64,000 nucleotides of DNA from Ophioderma brevispina. Taxonomy: Eukaryota; Echinodermata; Ophiuroidea; Amphilepidida; Ophiodermatidae. Numbering within the stretch: the first letter of the stretch is position 1; the number at the start of each line of letters is the position of its first letter. Shown here piece by piece: positions 8,440-19,740 of the stretch. The stretch spans positions 17,799-81,798 of the forward strand of contig JAMKCH010007254.1 in NCBI GenBank assembly GCA_023653785.1, written 5' to 3'. The notes below the pieces were generated by a model. That model saw only the letters and a list, made by a program, of their open reading frames with translations, searched no databases and had not been told where the DNA came from. The position numbers were made by a program, and so were the translations under genes.

Positions 8440-10430
8440 TATGCGTCGTGTAAGTTTTACAGTTGTACACAGTCTGATAGGTTTTTAAACATTATATACA
8501 CAACGTTTCGAGCTGAACCGCCCTGACAAGCATGTGATGATATACCACTCTCGCAAAAGCAATACGAAAATAGAAAATAAAGCGTGACTGCCAAGGCACA
8601 GGGCTATTCAAAAAACGAATGAAAAAGAGATAAACTCCAATTGTGTATGGCTACACTATGTTTACAAAACCAGCGAGGTATGAAGGTTGCACAAAAGTAG
8701 TAGTAAGAAGCCAATGAAAAACTACACAATGTAGCACAAAGTAGAAAAAAATCCTTACAGATAAAAGTATCAAATTACTATTTAAGCCGTGGGGTGAATA
8801 TACCAAGTGGGAATATGGTCTATGCTCAGCCACAATGGGTCTTGATTACTGCCTCTGGCGGAAATAGCACCCATAACTTGAATGTCTTTTATGGGACAGT
8901 CAGATGGGGGTTGAAATGTCTGGCAACTGGGAATTTCAAAGTTGAATCTGATAGAGCGTAGTGGTCTGTAAACCGGTCTGATAATCGCCGGCAGGTCTCA
9001 CCCACATAAAGGCTATTGCACTTGGTACAAATAATAATGTAAAACAACATTTGATGATGCTAATGTGGAAATTGGTTCAGAGGTGCTGTCAAGAACCCTT
9101 GGGCCACGAATCGAAGATGCGTTGTACATGGAACAATAGGCGCAAGATTGCAAACGTGAACGACCACCACGGTATGTACCAGGTTCGGGGATTTCCTCGG
9201 CAGCGGGGCGGGGATGAGACGCTCTGACTAGGAAGTTTGAGAGATTACGATTCTCTTCTAAAAACGCCCGTCACCGGGGTTCTTGCAGTATGGTTGAGTG
9301 CGGATCAAGTGGAGAATCCTTAATTCTTAACAATTATGTTACGAATGGGAACATGTGAGGGTGGTGGTCAGAACAAGGGTGTGCGATTGCAATGTTTTTT
9401 CTCAGATTCTTGAAGAACCTCCCGTCCCTGTCGAGAACCTGAACTTTGTCAAGGGCCGAACGAGTAATACCTTGGATAGCCCGTTGGTGAAAGAAGTTAA
9501 GGCATGTCATTGCGACGTCGAGAGTTGTTTTGTTGACTACAGATACGTTTGGCTCTAAGGAGCTGACTATATGGAATAGCTGTTTGCAAGGGGGTGGATG
9601 ACTTGTTCATAGCGAAGAAAGTTGTGAGAATCTTGTTTCCCTTGTAATAGATTGAACTGGTGATGCAATTATCGTGAATAGACAGCTTAAATAAAGAAAA
9701 GAACGGGCGTAGAAATATGTGAGTGAATTGAATAGATTCATGATATGTGCGAACTTATTCGAGAAACGCTTGAAGATCTGACGAGATCGACATGATACCA
9801 AAATGTCGTACTGTACCGACCAAGAAAGAGGGGGCGAGGGCGCACTGGTTTCCATCCCGTCGCTCTCTCTTGGTTCACCCAGGCAACCCATTGCAATAAC
9901 AACGTTTTTATTTTAAAAGCCTCCACCACCCAGCATAATTGGTGTAAGAACAATATCATTTCAATGTAAGCCATGGTGAGACTGCACACCTACTCCAATC
10001 CTGGAACCATGGCGATTCCCATACATGTCGTAAGTAAAGCCATTAAAACTCCATGTCTTGGTGTTGAGAACCAGTTCACAAGACGGAGAATGGTGTCTTT
10101 GGATATGAATTGTCCTGCGGTGATCTAGAAGGAAGCAACGGCCTCTCATACCAATTGTGGGGGAGACAAGTATAAAGCGATGTAATGTCCATAGTGAAAA
10201 GGATATCTATGTCTGGCTGGTGAAATTGAAAGTCGAGGGACGAAGAAAAGATGAGGGAGTCTTTAATGTAAGTGGGGTAACGGAGTAACCAGAGGGGTGA
10301 CATATCAGTATAAAGATAGGTGGCACGAGAACCGTAGGGCACGAATGAGATGATACAATCGGACGACAGGGTTGTTGGGCTTATGGATTTTGGGTAAAAT
10401 GTAGAAGTTCGCTATTTGAGGGCAAGGATG
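8440..10430 (-). mobile_element. Penelope-like element with RT and GIY-YIG endonuclease (second lineage)
   Basis: Minus strand, readable across frames. In protein order: NFYILPKIHKPNNP (10410-10370), the N-terminal RT motif of PLEs; YPTYIKDSLIF; DILFTMDITSLYTCLPHN (10154-10207), RT motif A; ELVLNTKTWSFNGFTYDMYGNRHGSRIG (split: LVLNTKTWSFNG, then the G.A.G motif B region, about 10090-10000); RPLFLGRYS..DILVSCRS (motif C with the catalytic DD damaged, near 9800); HNFLRYEQVIHP (9600); a linker; then CTKCNSLYVGETCRRL and DRFTDHYALS, PVARHFN (9040-8905), a GIY-YIG nuclease. The start of the ORF is missing at 10430, where an inverted copy of the 3' end begins. Multiple frameshifts and stops show it is inactive. 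The nuclease (NSLYVGET) differs from that of the 6400-7290 element (QTYIGLT), so they are different PLE lineages. Confidence 0.85.
10076..10342 (-). pseudogene. PLE reverse transcriptase fragment
   Basis: An 88-codon frame holding the PLE RT segment 'RYPTYIKDSLIFSSSL' and motif A DILFTMDITSLYTCLPH (residues 46-62), where Asp52 sits in the position of the first catalytic aspartate. It is followed in other frames by motif B (9961-10149) and motif C (around 9800). The ATG is internal to the original protein. Confidence 0.75.
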
Positions 10431-10910
10431 AATAACCCTCCATCTGACTGTTCCCATAAAAGACATTCAAGTTCTGGGTGCTATTTCCGCCAGACCGTAA
10501 TCAAGACCGCATTGTGACTGAGCATAGACTCATATTCAAACGTGTACTATTCAACCCAACGGCTTAAATAGTAAATTTGATACTTTTAATCTGTAAGGAT
10601 TTTTTTCTACTTTGTCTACATTTTGTAGTTTTTCATGTTGCTTCTGTACTACTACATTTTGGCAACCTTCAACTTCGCTGGTTTTGGAAACAGAGGGGTT
10701 AGCCAACACAATGGATGTTATCTCTTTTTCATTCGGTTTTTGAATATCCCTTGTGCCTTGCCAGTCACGCTTTATCTATTTTCGTATTGCTTTTGCTGGA
10801 GTGGTATATCATCACAAACTTGTCAAAGGCGTTCAGGCTCGAAAACGTTGTGTATATAATGTTGTAAAACATATTCAGCACTGTGTAAACTGTAAAACTT
10901 ACATCGACCA
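10431..10910 (+). mobile_element. Inverted partial PLE copy (3' end) forming a terminal inverted repeat
   Basis: Reverse complement of about 8440-8895. It starts at the end of the nuclease coding region (CCATCTGACTGT, AAAGACATTCAAGTT) and runs through the 3' UTR to CTCGAAAACGTTGTGTATATAA and AACTGTAAAACTTAC. Both copies end in the same 3' sequence, so the PLE body is flanked by two outward-facing 3' ends. PLEs are known to occur with partial tandem or inverted copies; this is such an arrangement. Confidence 0.85.
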
Positions 10911-10960
10911 TATATAGATAATATATATTATATATATATATATATGTAGTATATAGTTGT
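10910..10960. repeat. TA microsatellite
   Basis: Interrupted (AT)n directly after the PLE 3' end, plausibly part of the insertion site or tail. Confidence 0.85.
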
Positions 10961-11126
10961 TTAAAATGTAAGTTTTGATTTTGAGTTAAATTATCCTTGA
11001 CGGTACTTTAGTTGGAGAGTACTCGATAAAATATCCAAAGGTTTCCTCGAGTTCAATTCCTAGCCTTCAAGGAAGAAACTTCTGATTTACCCTTATGAAT
11101 TTGGAAGCAAATTCACATATGCCATC

Positions 11127-11540
11127 ATGCCAGTTTCCGATCTTACTTACATATTCGCGTTCCTGCTTCTCGGTATGTCCCGGAATTGGTTGCCACAAAA
11201 ATGTCTGGGTTTCAAATTGATCCCCACTAGGGGATATGTCAAGCAAGATTTGCCTGGGCTGACATCAAGGTGCGATGAAATCAGTACTCCGTACGGAGAT
11301 CTCGTAGGTACTGTACCTGCTGCTGAGAAGACTCAGCAGTGCGAGTCCTCAAGAATTTTCCCAGGTCATACTGTATCTGGATGCCCCGCTGTTATAAATG
11401 TGATCTATTTGAAAAATGAAATACCAAAAGGGATAATTTATATCGCACCACTACTAACGGAAACATTGTTCTTTCTCTTCTTGATCCCGCTAGACCTTGA
11501 AATATTGTGTGTTTTAGTCGATGCTACGGGGATGTCGTGA
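11127..11540 (+). other. Unrecognised open frame (137 codons)
   Basis: The longest ATG-to-stop frame outside repeats in the first 30 kb. The product begins MPVSDLTYIFAFLLLGM, has a hydrophobic N-terminus that could mimic a signal peptide, a neutral middle with two Cys, and a hydrophobic tail (APLLTETLFFLFLIP). I recognise no domain. The splice context, upstream promoter and codon bias give no support. Flanks are repeats on both sides. Most likely a chance frame, but kept because it lies in sequence I could not assign to a repeat. Confidence 0.2.
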
Positions 11541-12180
11541 TTCTCTACCACACTTGAAAGATCTGTTAAAGGAGATGGACCCGATTAAGTCTATAAAATT
11601 TTCATCTCAATGAATGGCCCAAAAAACCGTTCTGTAAAGTTTTTCGCGCGATATTTCAACCCCTTTTGAAGATGTGAGAAGCTAAAAACGTGATTTTGAT
11701 AATCCCATAGAGTACTGTGATAAAAATTATATTGGGCGACCAAAATACCCGGGGGGATCAATCATAGGACAAGGGAGTATCATCCGGGTCAAGAATCCAC
11801 GTTCGGTAAAAAGGGTTAATTTTCAGGATCCAGGCAACGTTACGTACCCCGTAAATCGTGATAAAGGGATCTAAAAAACACCAAAATCCCAAGAAAACGG
11901 GCGTTAATTTTCTAAATGAGGACTAGAATTTAGGTTCCATATTCATTTCAGCATAAACAAATTTTTAAAACGGTTCCGGACACAGGTCTGTATTTGCCTT
12001 CAACCTGTTGCATTTCAAATCCTAAATTCCATATTAAATAGTCCGCGCTAACGCAGCGGTAAAGAAACTATACACTGAATAGTACAGGCATAACCCCCTA
12101 GTGGTTTTGGATGAGAAATGACCCCGGACTCCTTTAGTCGGACAATGTTTAGTAGAGCGGGAGCAAGGAACTTGGTGTCA
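11541..12180. other. Intergenic, nothing recognised
   Basis: AT-rich with some GC-rich patches; no gene or repeat structure that I can support. Confidence 0.5.
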
Positions 12181-12184
12181 AACA

Positions 12185-13098
12185 TCATCGTTCATGTACA
12201 CTACATCCTCAGCTTTGACACCTTGTGTAGTTAGTATGGACCCTCTACCATCAATGAAGATAGTGGTGTCAAATTGTGGTGTCAATTTTTCAATAGGGGC
12301 CAATTTAAGATTACACAGGGGTCAACACGTTGAATTCCTCCAATCGTGTTGAAATGTATGCCATATTGTCCGTCTAGTCATAAGGATTACAAAATGTATA
12401 GTTTGACCATCTAAGACATTGGTTTTAGAGTTATTGGGTAAAACATTGCTTAAAAGTGCCAAAAAAGGGCAATTTACCATTGATACAGGGGTCAAAATCA
12501 GAAGTTGCCCCTCCAAATTTGGTATAAAAAATGAAACACACCATTGTAAATCTAGCTTAATTGTCAAAATAAGGAATGTTTGTAGACATCTGGCACATGC
12601 ATAGTTATATGCTATATGACAAAATAGTCATTTTTTTGTGGTGCAACATACCAATTGGCATTGACCTTCTTTGACACGTTATCTCGGTAAGTAACAGTTA
12701 ACATAAATCAAAAACTATACCTTTTTGGGAGCCTCATTCCTTAGGCAATAATTGCAAGCATTTAAAATACAATCAGAGTAACTTCCAATGTGACCCTGTA
12801 CAAATCGAGTTTGACCTTTTTTTGAACTTTAGCCATTTTACCCAAATAACTCCAAAACCAATGGTCATAGATGGTACAAACTAAATTTTGAATACTTGTA
12901 ACTAGACGGCAAATATGACACACATTTCAACATTGATTGGGTAGTTATTTAAAAGTTTGACCCCTGTGCACTTAAAATGGCCCCTATGAAAAAAGAAAAC
13001 CACAATTTGCACCACTAACTACCTAGCAATTGATGTAGAGGGTCCATACTAATAATGAAGGTGTCAAAACCTTTAGATGTAGTCGGGCATTAACGAAC
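12185..13098. mobile_element. Foldback element, ~0.9 kb, arms ~380 bp
   Basis: The left arm 12185-12575 and right arm 12730-13098 are diverged reverse complements. Shared landmarks are TTAGTATGGACCCTCTAC against GTAGAGGGTCCATACTAAT, AGGGGTCAA(CA) against TTGACCCCTGTG, TTTGACCATCTAAGACATTGG against CCAATGGTCATAGATGGT, and GTCTAGTCAT against ACTAGACGGC. The loop is about 150 bp. Diverged relatives occur at 39955-40510 and 44215-44630. No transposase. Confidence 0.75.
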
Positions 13099-13099
13099 T

Positions 13100-13560
13100 C
13101 CCTAAATAAGGACTCTATGATATTCTGCTCATGCTCCTATGCATATTAAAGCATAATTTATTTAAACGTCAGTCAATTCTAGGTTATAATTTCCTAAATA
13201 ACTTTTGGGTCATAATTTGGGTGCATAATGGTTTTCGGCATTTTTCAGGGGAAAATGCCGATTTATCGCTGGCTTTGCAAATGCAGAAATAAGTGCCGAA
13301 AACTAACGTTCTATAAATGCGAATTCTACCGGATCCTTTAGACCCATAGGAAATGTTTGAAAACTAATACCTCAAAGGTTCCGAGGAAACATTCCGTGGC
13401 CACGTACGAACTATCCATCATAAAAACCTTATTTTATGATATTCAAATACTTTTGGTGTAATTTTTAAAAATTAAAAAAAAAAAAATATGCATATGCATA
13501 TTTTAAAGTTAACCACTTAACAAATATCAAATAGTGTTTAATCAAATTTTCACGAGAAAA
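13100..13560. other. Intergenic with a small hairpin
   Basis: Around 13229-13262 TTTTCGGCATTTTTC and GAAAATGCCGA can pair, and CCGAAAAC recurs at 13297. Otherwise nothing recognised. Confidence 0.4.
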
Positions 13561-13589
13561 TGTATTTCGAAAAGCAAACATTCATGTAT

Positions 13590-13870
13590 GAAGTTATCCC
13601 ATATTGGAGGGTCGCGCCCGCCGCAAAAACTCCAATATCGGAGTTTTGCGTATAATACGCACAAACTCCCAAAATCGAAGGGTCTGCGGACATCGCAAAA
13701 ACTCCAAAAATCGGATGTCTCGCGTATCTTTAAATATTATATTTATAGATTACGCGCGTATTCTATCGCTGAACTCCCGATATTGGAGTGTTTGAATTAT
13801 ATCGTCACGAATCTTCCAAACAGGGGAAATCGACCAAAAGTCACATTTCGAGTTCGGGCGATTTGAAGTT
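13590..13870. repeat. Hairpin-motif array, left copy of an inverted pair
   Basis: At least five copies of a short palindrome-like motif of the form (A)CTCC(A/G)A(T/A)TTNGGAG, spaced about 40-60 bp and joined by GCGGA/GTCCGC-type words (AAACTCCAATATCGGAGTTT at 13626 is the clearest). The whole segment is the reverse complement of 16790-17105, including TATCTTTAAATATTATATTTATA (split) and GGTCGCGCCCGCCGCAAAAA. Frames open across it have no coding meaning. Confidence 0.8.
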
Positions 13871-16790
13871 TGCGAGAATTATGAACTTGCATACCTAAAA
13901 TTTGAAACATTGAAAGAAAATGATTTTATGTGGACATTGTGGACATTGAAAGTTCTTCATTTTGAGCACGCTTCATTCAAGTATCCTTTGTTTTCCGTGT
14001 CAAATTTAATTACCAAGGATTGGTCTGTTGGCAAAAACTAAAACGTCCTCTGTTCTATGTCAAAGGGAAGACGAAATGCACATTGGGCTGTTTGGCGTAC
14101 TCAAAAAGGTCGATCGATCGCCTCAGGACGTTGGTATTCAACATTGTTGAAAATACTTTGCTGCGGAGGCGGATAGAATGACTCTATGCTTTTGTCGGTT
14201 TTCTAAGGGGTCATTGTCTCTCTTACAGGCAAAATAATGTGCCACTGTGAGATAGAAAAGAGGAATGATGCGGTTTCTACCATTTTTATTTTGTATTAGA
14301 ATTAATTTAATCAAATATTTAATACTCAATGTAAAATATAATACATCAAGCTATAACTATTACAGTTAATTGAATGGAAACCTGTAAAAGATGGATGCTG
14401 TACGGGTTGTTGGAAGAAAGAAGAATTTGGGCTGCCCGGAATTTTCTTGTAAACTTTATAGCATTTTTTCTGGTAAACATTAGTACTAATCGTATGATGA
14501 AAATCATATACTGAATGTACGAGAATGTGATTCTCGAAAAAAAAATCGAATTAAAAGCTCCTCCAGTTGTAGGTCGTTATACGCCTGGTAAATGGGACAT
14601 AAAATTTACAGTATTTTGCTGTATTTCCAATATAGCGTCAGCCCACATGTGTAAGTACACTAAGGACCATCCCAAAGATATGGCTAGGAGTTTGAAAAAC
14701 CCTGGGTTTTATAATTATTGGACATAATAACTTTCAAAACGTTAAGTGGAAAGAAGTTAGGATTATCTGATTATTGCTTGAGGTGTATATTTGAATCCTT
14801 TTGTAGAGTAAAAGGGAATCAAAGATCATTTTTATCAAGAAGAAAGTTTTATCTTATTCAGGTCATTACTTTTGTATGAAAATACGAGGGCGTTCGGACG
14901 AAAACACTTTAATTCTAATGATAGACACTTACAACACGTGTTTATAAGGAATACTGTTATTTTCAGAACAATTAAACTAAAACCAACGGCTTTAATCATA
15001 GGTATCTTTTACATTATAGTTATTAAATTTTCAGGAGTTCCAACTGTCACTGAAAATAAATACAAGATTCATGTAGGCTACTACTTTCAAGTACAAAAAC
15101 ACCATAGGAAGGTATCTATAGCATTAGTGTCAAATGCCGTTATCTAAAACTCGTAAAATAAACGACTTGGAGTGTATATCAGAACAATTGAAATGGAAAT
15201 TGATATTCCCATGGATATTATACTTTTTGTCAATCAAACAGATCATTGCGTATCTGTTTCACCTTTGGAGTCACAGCACTCGTAGACGTAGTTGCTCTTA
15301 CTTTCTGTTGTTGAAAAACTTTCTAGGAGAAAAAAAATAACCATTTTGAGATAAGGATTGGCAGTTTGCCGATAAGACTTCTGACGTGTGATTTCATTTT
15401 CAAATTGCATTATTTATGATTATCAAAGGGGTATTATTTGAAAATGAAGAATGAGAATTTTCTCATGTGAAACATCTTTCGTTATTGGAATTGAAAGGAA
15501 AATAATTTCCTGTATCTATCAATAAGCGTAATTTTGGTTGATGTCATTTTATTGAATAATTTCAATGAGTAATGCTTATTTAAGTTACAATAATATTGTA
15601 TTTTAATTGAGATGGCTGAACATGTGAATGATAATTTGTCTACATGTACTCAAAACCAAATGACTTTTATTGCGCTAGTTATTAAAACACAGATAAATTA
15701 TCAAGTTAGGAAATTATTATCAACTAAGTTGCTGGAACTCAAATAATATCGTTGGTATGGGGAAAATTTAGGAAAGAAAAGAGGAAAAACGAAAAAAGAT
15801 TTTGATGTTCTTTGTTTTACATTGCACTATTGATCTTAACCCTCGGTCTACCTAAGGGGTGTGGGGGGGTTAGAGCCCCCTGAAGGTTTTTCCCCGGTAG
15901 CTATAAAGCCCCTTTTTGGTGCCAGATTATTAATGTAATTGTAATTGAATATTTCGCTCCTTTTTATCCAAAACAAACATCCACCGGGGTATAGGAAAGC
16001 AAAGGTGATCCCAAAGAAAACGGTTAGGACTATCAAATTGTCATGATGGAATGACTAGTTTTAATAATGGACATTTTAGTGCTATAAAGGTGTTTGGGTC
16101 GCTTAAAAGTACGAAATATCAATTCCACCCTATATTCCCGATTTTTCGCACTCTCCTCAACATATGATGTCATAGGGGGGGACGTCATTATGGGATGTTG
16201 GTACTATTTTGGTACAAATGGAATTAAGAAACGCCTAAGCTATCCTGTGGTATCAAGTTCATAGGAATCGGACGTTCAGTAAACGGAAATCACAGGGGGT
16301 GGTAACCACCCAATCCCCTTCGGGGCGTTTTGTTTAAAAAAATGGCTCGGGTAGGCGAGGGTTCCTTTGGCTGTAAATTAATATTAAGTAACTTCGGCAG
16401 CATTGCTGTCAGTAAAATACTGGAAAATTATAATATTTTTGAGTGTGGAAAAATCGTCTCGATTACGCTTACAACACATTGGTACTAATAATAACTTCGA
16501 CCAGACTTTTATAGCCCCCCCCCCCCCCCCGTGTTGACAAGCGAGGAAAGATCTCCGCAGTATACCCATTGATCGATAGTCAATTAATAAGCGCCGTGCG
16601 GGGTGTCGATACAAGCAAACAGACGAATGCATATTTGTCTGTTTGGAAGATTCAATTTGGCGTTTGGGTATTGATTCCCCAAAGTGAAAAGCTATATATC
16701 TAAAAAAATTGGAATGTTATTTTTGTCATATTTTAATATATGAAAAGAGCTTGTGATATAGATCATTATAGCAAAAAAAACTCAATTTCG
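13870..16790. other. Interior between inverted hairpin arrays
   Basis: About 2.9 kb of AT-rich sequence between the two inverted arrays. I looked for a transposase and found none; frames at 14515-14727, 14872-15147 and 15134-15340 have no motif I recognise. Contains a run of about 16 C at 16517-16532 and a small GC-rich inverted word near 16297 (GGGTGGTAACCACCC). Confidence 0.5.
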
Positions 16791-17105
16791 CCAAAATGGT
16801 CGATGGCCAGTTGGAAGACTCAGACGATTATAAAGATACGTAATGAAACCTCCGATTTTGGAGTTTGCGAGGTCCGCAGAACCTCCAATTTTGGAGTGTG
16901 GCGTAGTAACGCTGAAACTCCGATGTTGGAGGTTGGAATTATAAATAATATATTTAAAGATACGCAGAACCTTCGATTTTGGAGTTTTTGCGATGAACGC
17001 AGACCCTCCGATTTTGGAGGAGTCTGCGAAAAGTTAAGACGAACTCCGCTTTGGAGGTTTTGCGGCGGGGGCAGACCCTCCAATATGAGTAACTTCAACC
17101 TCCAA
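16790..17105. repeat. Hairpin-motif array, right copy of an inverted pair
   Basis: Copies of AACCTCCGATTTTGGAG, CTCCAATTTTGGAG and CTCCGATGTTGGAG at about 16847, 16882 and 16918, then CTTCGATTTTGGAG and CTCCGATTTTGGAG at about 16970 and 17007, and CTCCGCTTTGGAG near 17044. Together with the left copy this makes a 3.5-kb structure with ~300-bp inverted ends built of hairpins, the kind of ends seen in Foldback-type transposons. No target duplication identified. Confidence 0.8.
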
Positions 17106-17109
17106 CATG

Positions 17110-17745
17110 CTTGTCATGGTTTTGCGCTTCTCGCGATAGAGAGAACGGCTCCCTTCTCCCCCCCCCCCTTTCACGAGATATTTTTTGAATTACACTAAAA
17201 CAACCAAGCTCAGACAAGCCTCTTTGGTGTCCAAAAGAATATGGTTTGGGTTTTTCGTATAAAGGGGTAAAATAGCATCAATTACTTTGCTTAGGGTAGG
17301 GAGAAAGACCAATATTGTTAGGGTATGCTAAATTGCGCTACTGATACTGATTTTGGGGCGCAAATTCCATCAAGTACTGGTTTAGGGTAGCTAATTGCGC
17401 TGCTGCTACGTGTTTAGGGTTCAAATCCAAGCGTTAGGTGCTTTTTGTGATTGCTTGGACACGATTGATACCCCCTTGTCATTGAAAAGTGGCCCGGGCC
17501 GAAATAGGGCATAGTTTTGCTCATAACAGCCAAACCAAAAACATCATTTAGCCACTAAGATTTCACAGCGTTAATAAGAAAATAGAGCTTTCTTTTGATA
17601 CCAAAACTTTGGCCATTTCGTAAATTCGTCGGTCATGGGGACCGGGCTATTAGCATCGTACCATGGAATAAAAGACTGTTGTTCACCGGTGTTTAAAGGA
17701 ATCATATCCCCGTGGATCCAACAGTCCGGTTTCTAGACCAAAAGG
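17110..17745. other. Intergenic, weak internal repetition
   Basis: Contains scattered TTAGGGT words and two similar segments around AATTGCGCTACTGATACTG (17332) and AATTGCGCTGCTGCTACG (17393). These are not a telomeric array. No gene. Confidence 0.5.
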
Positions 17746-17747
17746 AA

Positions 17748-18721
17748 TAAAAAGTCTAGGCCAGATTAATGGGTTCCATGCACCCCCCTTAAAACTAAAT
17801 TCTAAATGAATTTTTAGAATCGCTACGACATCTACTTAAAGACTGTTGATGTTACCAAATAAATATTGTACCCGGGGTCCGTTGGCGGCCATCTTGGATA
17901 AGAGGGATTAAATCGCCACAAAGTGGTTCAATTTAGTTGAAAAGGATATCAAATGCTTCGTCTATAATTAAGCATTGAAATTGAAAGTTGACATATTTGT
18001 GATGTTCGGTACAGAGATATGGCTGAAAAGATGATTAAAGGTCATGACCTTTTGATTGGTCATTGTACAGAGGCCAATTTTCAAAAGCTTTTTTCAATCT
18101 TGACAAAATTGGTGTCAAAGTGCTGGTATGAGCATGAGCAATCTGGGAAATGTACAGTTTCCATGATTTCAGATCTTCCATTTTGGTTCAGCGGTAGGAA
18201 GAGAGGATTAGTCCCCACATCCATAACAAAACAAGAACCAAATTTGATAAAAGGTAACTTTACCCCTCTTTTACCACATAACTAAACATCCTAGCATAGT
18301 GCAAACTATACTTTTGGGATTGCTCAGCTCATAGCACAATTTGATACCAAATTTGCCAAGATCCATGCATTTTGAAAATTTGGCCATGTACAATGACCAA
18401 TCAAAAGGTCAATGACCTTATCACATTTTCACCCATATCTCTGAACTGAAACATCACAGATAAACAACTTTAATTTTCTGATCCTTATGGTGAGCAGAAT
18501 CCTCGAGATACTTTTCAACTAAATTGAACCACTTTGTATGATTAATCCTTCTTAATCCAAGATGTGCCGCCAAACGGACACGGACCCCGTGGGACAGTAT
18601 TTGATTTTTGTAACATCAAAATTCCTTTAAGTAGATGTCGTAGAGATTCTAAAAATCATGGTAGAATTTAGTTTTAAGGGGGGTGTCATGGGAAACCATG
18701 AAATCTGCTAGACTAAAAAGT
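17748..18721. mobile_element. Foldback element, ~0.97 kb, arms ~370 bp
   Basis: Left arm 17748-18120 and right arm 18345-18721 are reverse complements with small gaps. Landmarks: AAAAAGTCTAG against CTAGACTAAAAAG, CGCTACGACATCTACTTAAAG against CTTTAAGTAGATGTCGTAGAG, ACAAAGTGGTTCAATTTAGT against its complement near 18527, GGTCATGACCTTTTGATTGG against CCAATCAAAAGGTCAATGACC. The loop is about 220 bp. An open frame at 18019-18285 lies in the left arm and loop and is not a gene. No transposase. Confidence 0.85.
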
Positions 18722-19438
18722 ATCATTGCGCAATATTACTGAACAAACCCGGGTGTATTATACAGTGTCTGTGTGACTGAGTTTCCTACCATCCATCTAT
18801 CTATTGTGTTCTCCAGTGGTTCTGTATGCATCATTTGTTTCAGCACTGTCCCCAAATGGTCTCGGTTTTTCCGTACATGCTGTTATGGAGCTTAGGACAC
18901 TCCCTCTCATGGGGGACACTATAAAAAGGAACTTCTACCATGATGACTGTTTTTATTTGGCGTATACTCGCCATCACGGTAAAGCACTTCCGTATACAAT
19001 AACCTGTAGCAGTGTAATGAATAGCTCCGAAAAAAAAAGGTTTTCGCACATATTCGGAGCTAATAAAATTTGTTTCATATTATCCTCACTCGTAAAACAA
19101 AGCACACACTTACCTGAGAAGGTCTTTTAGCATAATAGATGCATAAAATTCATGATTAGTAATTCTGCGATACAAAATTCAGGGGAAATCCTTCCATATA
19201 TAATTCTACAACAGTGACGACAGCGCGCTGCAGCGGCAATACTAGCGCCGTTACTCAACATATGAAAGCAAATTGTAGATGTATATTTTGTTTATTTCTA
19301 AGCCTTTTTTTGCAAATCACTGCCGATGATTTGAATTATAAGGACATTAGCAACAACTTGGGTGAGTAATTTTATCGGAGTTATATTGTGAATTCAATAA
19401 ATCTGCTGCTACACGTTTTAAGTACACTCTTCTGCAAA
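18722..19438. other. Intergenic, nothing certain
   Basis: Two overlapping frames in opposite directions (18804-19130, 18840-19049) have no recognisable product. A segment near 18880-18925 (GTACATGCTGTTATGGAG, GGACACTCCCTCTCATGGG) is loosely related to sequence near 36545-36590 and 52120-52160. Confidence 0.45.
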
Positions 19439-19440
19439 CC

Positions 19441-19625
19441 TAAAATAGAGCGGTCCATAACGAAAACGTCATTCCGATTAAAGAATGCGTCTGATTTGCT
19501 CGTATATTTAGAGTTGCATTGCGAACTAAAATAGAGCGGTCCATAACGAAAACCCGGACGAAAACGTCATTCCAATTAAAGATTGCGTCTGATTTGCTAG
19601 TATATTTAGGGTTGCATTGCGAACT
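19441..19625. repeat. Direct tandem duplication, ~90 bp x 2
   Basis: Copies at about 19437-19526 and 19527-19626 share TAAAATAGAGCGGTCCATAA, AACGTCATTCC(G/A)ATTAAAG and GTATATTTAG(A/G)GTTGCATT. The second copy has an extra CCCGGACGAAAA. Confidence 0.9.
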
Positions 19626-19740
19626 AGGGGACACTCAGTTTCTTTACACCGGCCCATGGGTCCGATCCAGTGACTATAATTCATTTATAATTCGGTTTTG
19701 TATGTACGTCTTTGGCATGTTTATCATGTTTTCACCCACT

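Noticed and set aside
8440..10910. DNA transposon with 470-bp terminal inverted repeats
   Set aside because: The repeats contain the end of the PLE nuclease gene and its 3' UTR, so they are PLE copies, not transposase-type TIRs.
17280..17420. Telomere-like TTAGGGT words
   Set aside because: Only a few scattered copies, not tandem, and no array.
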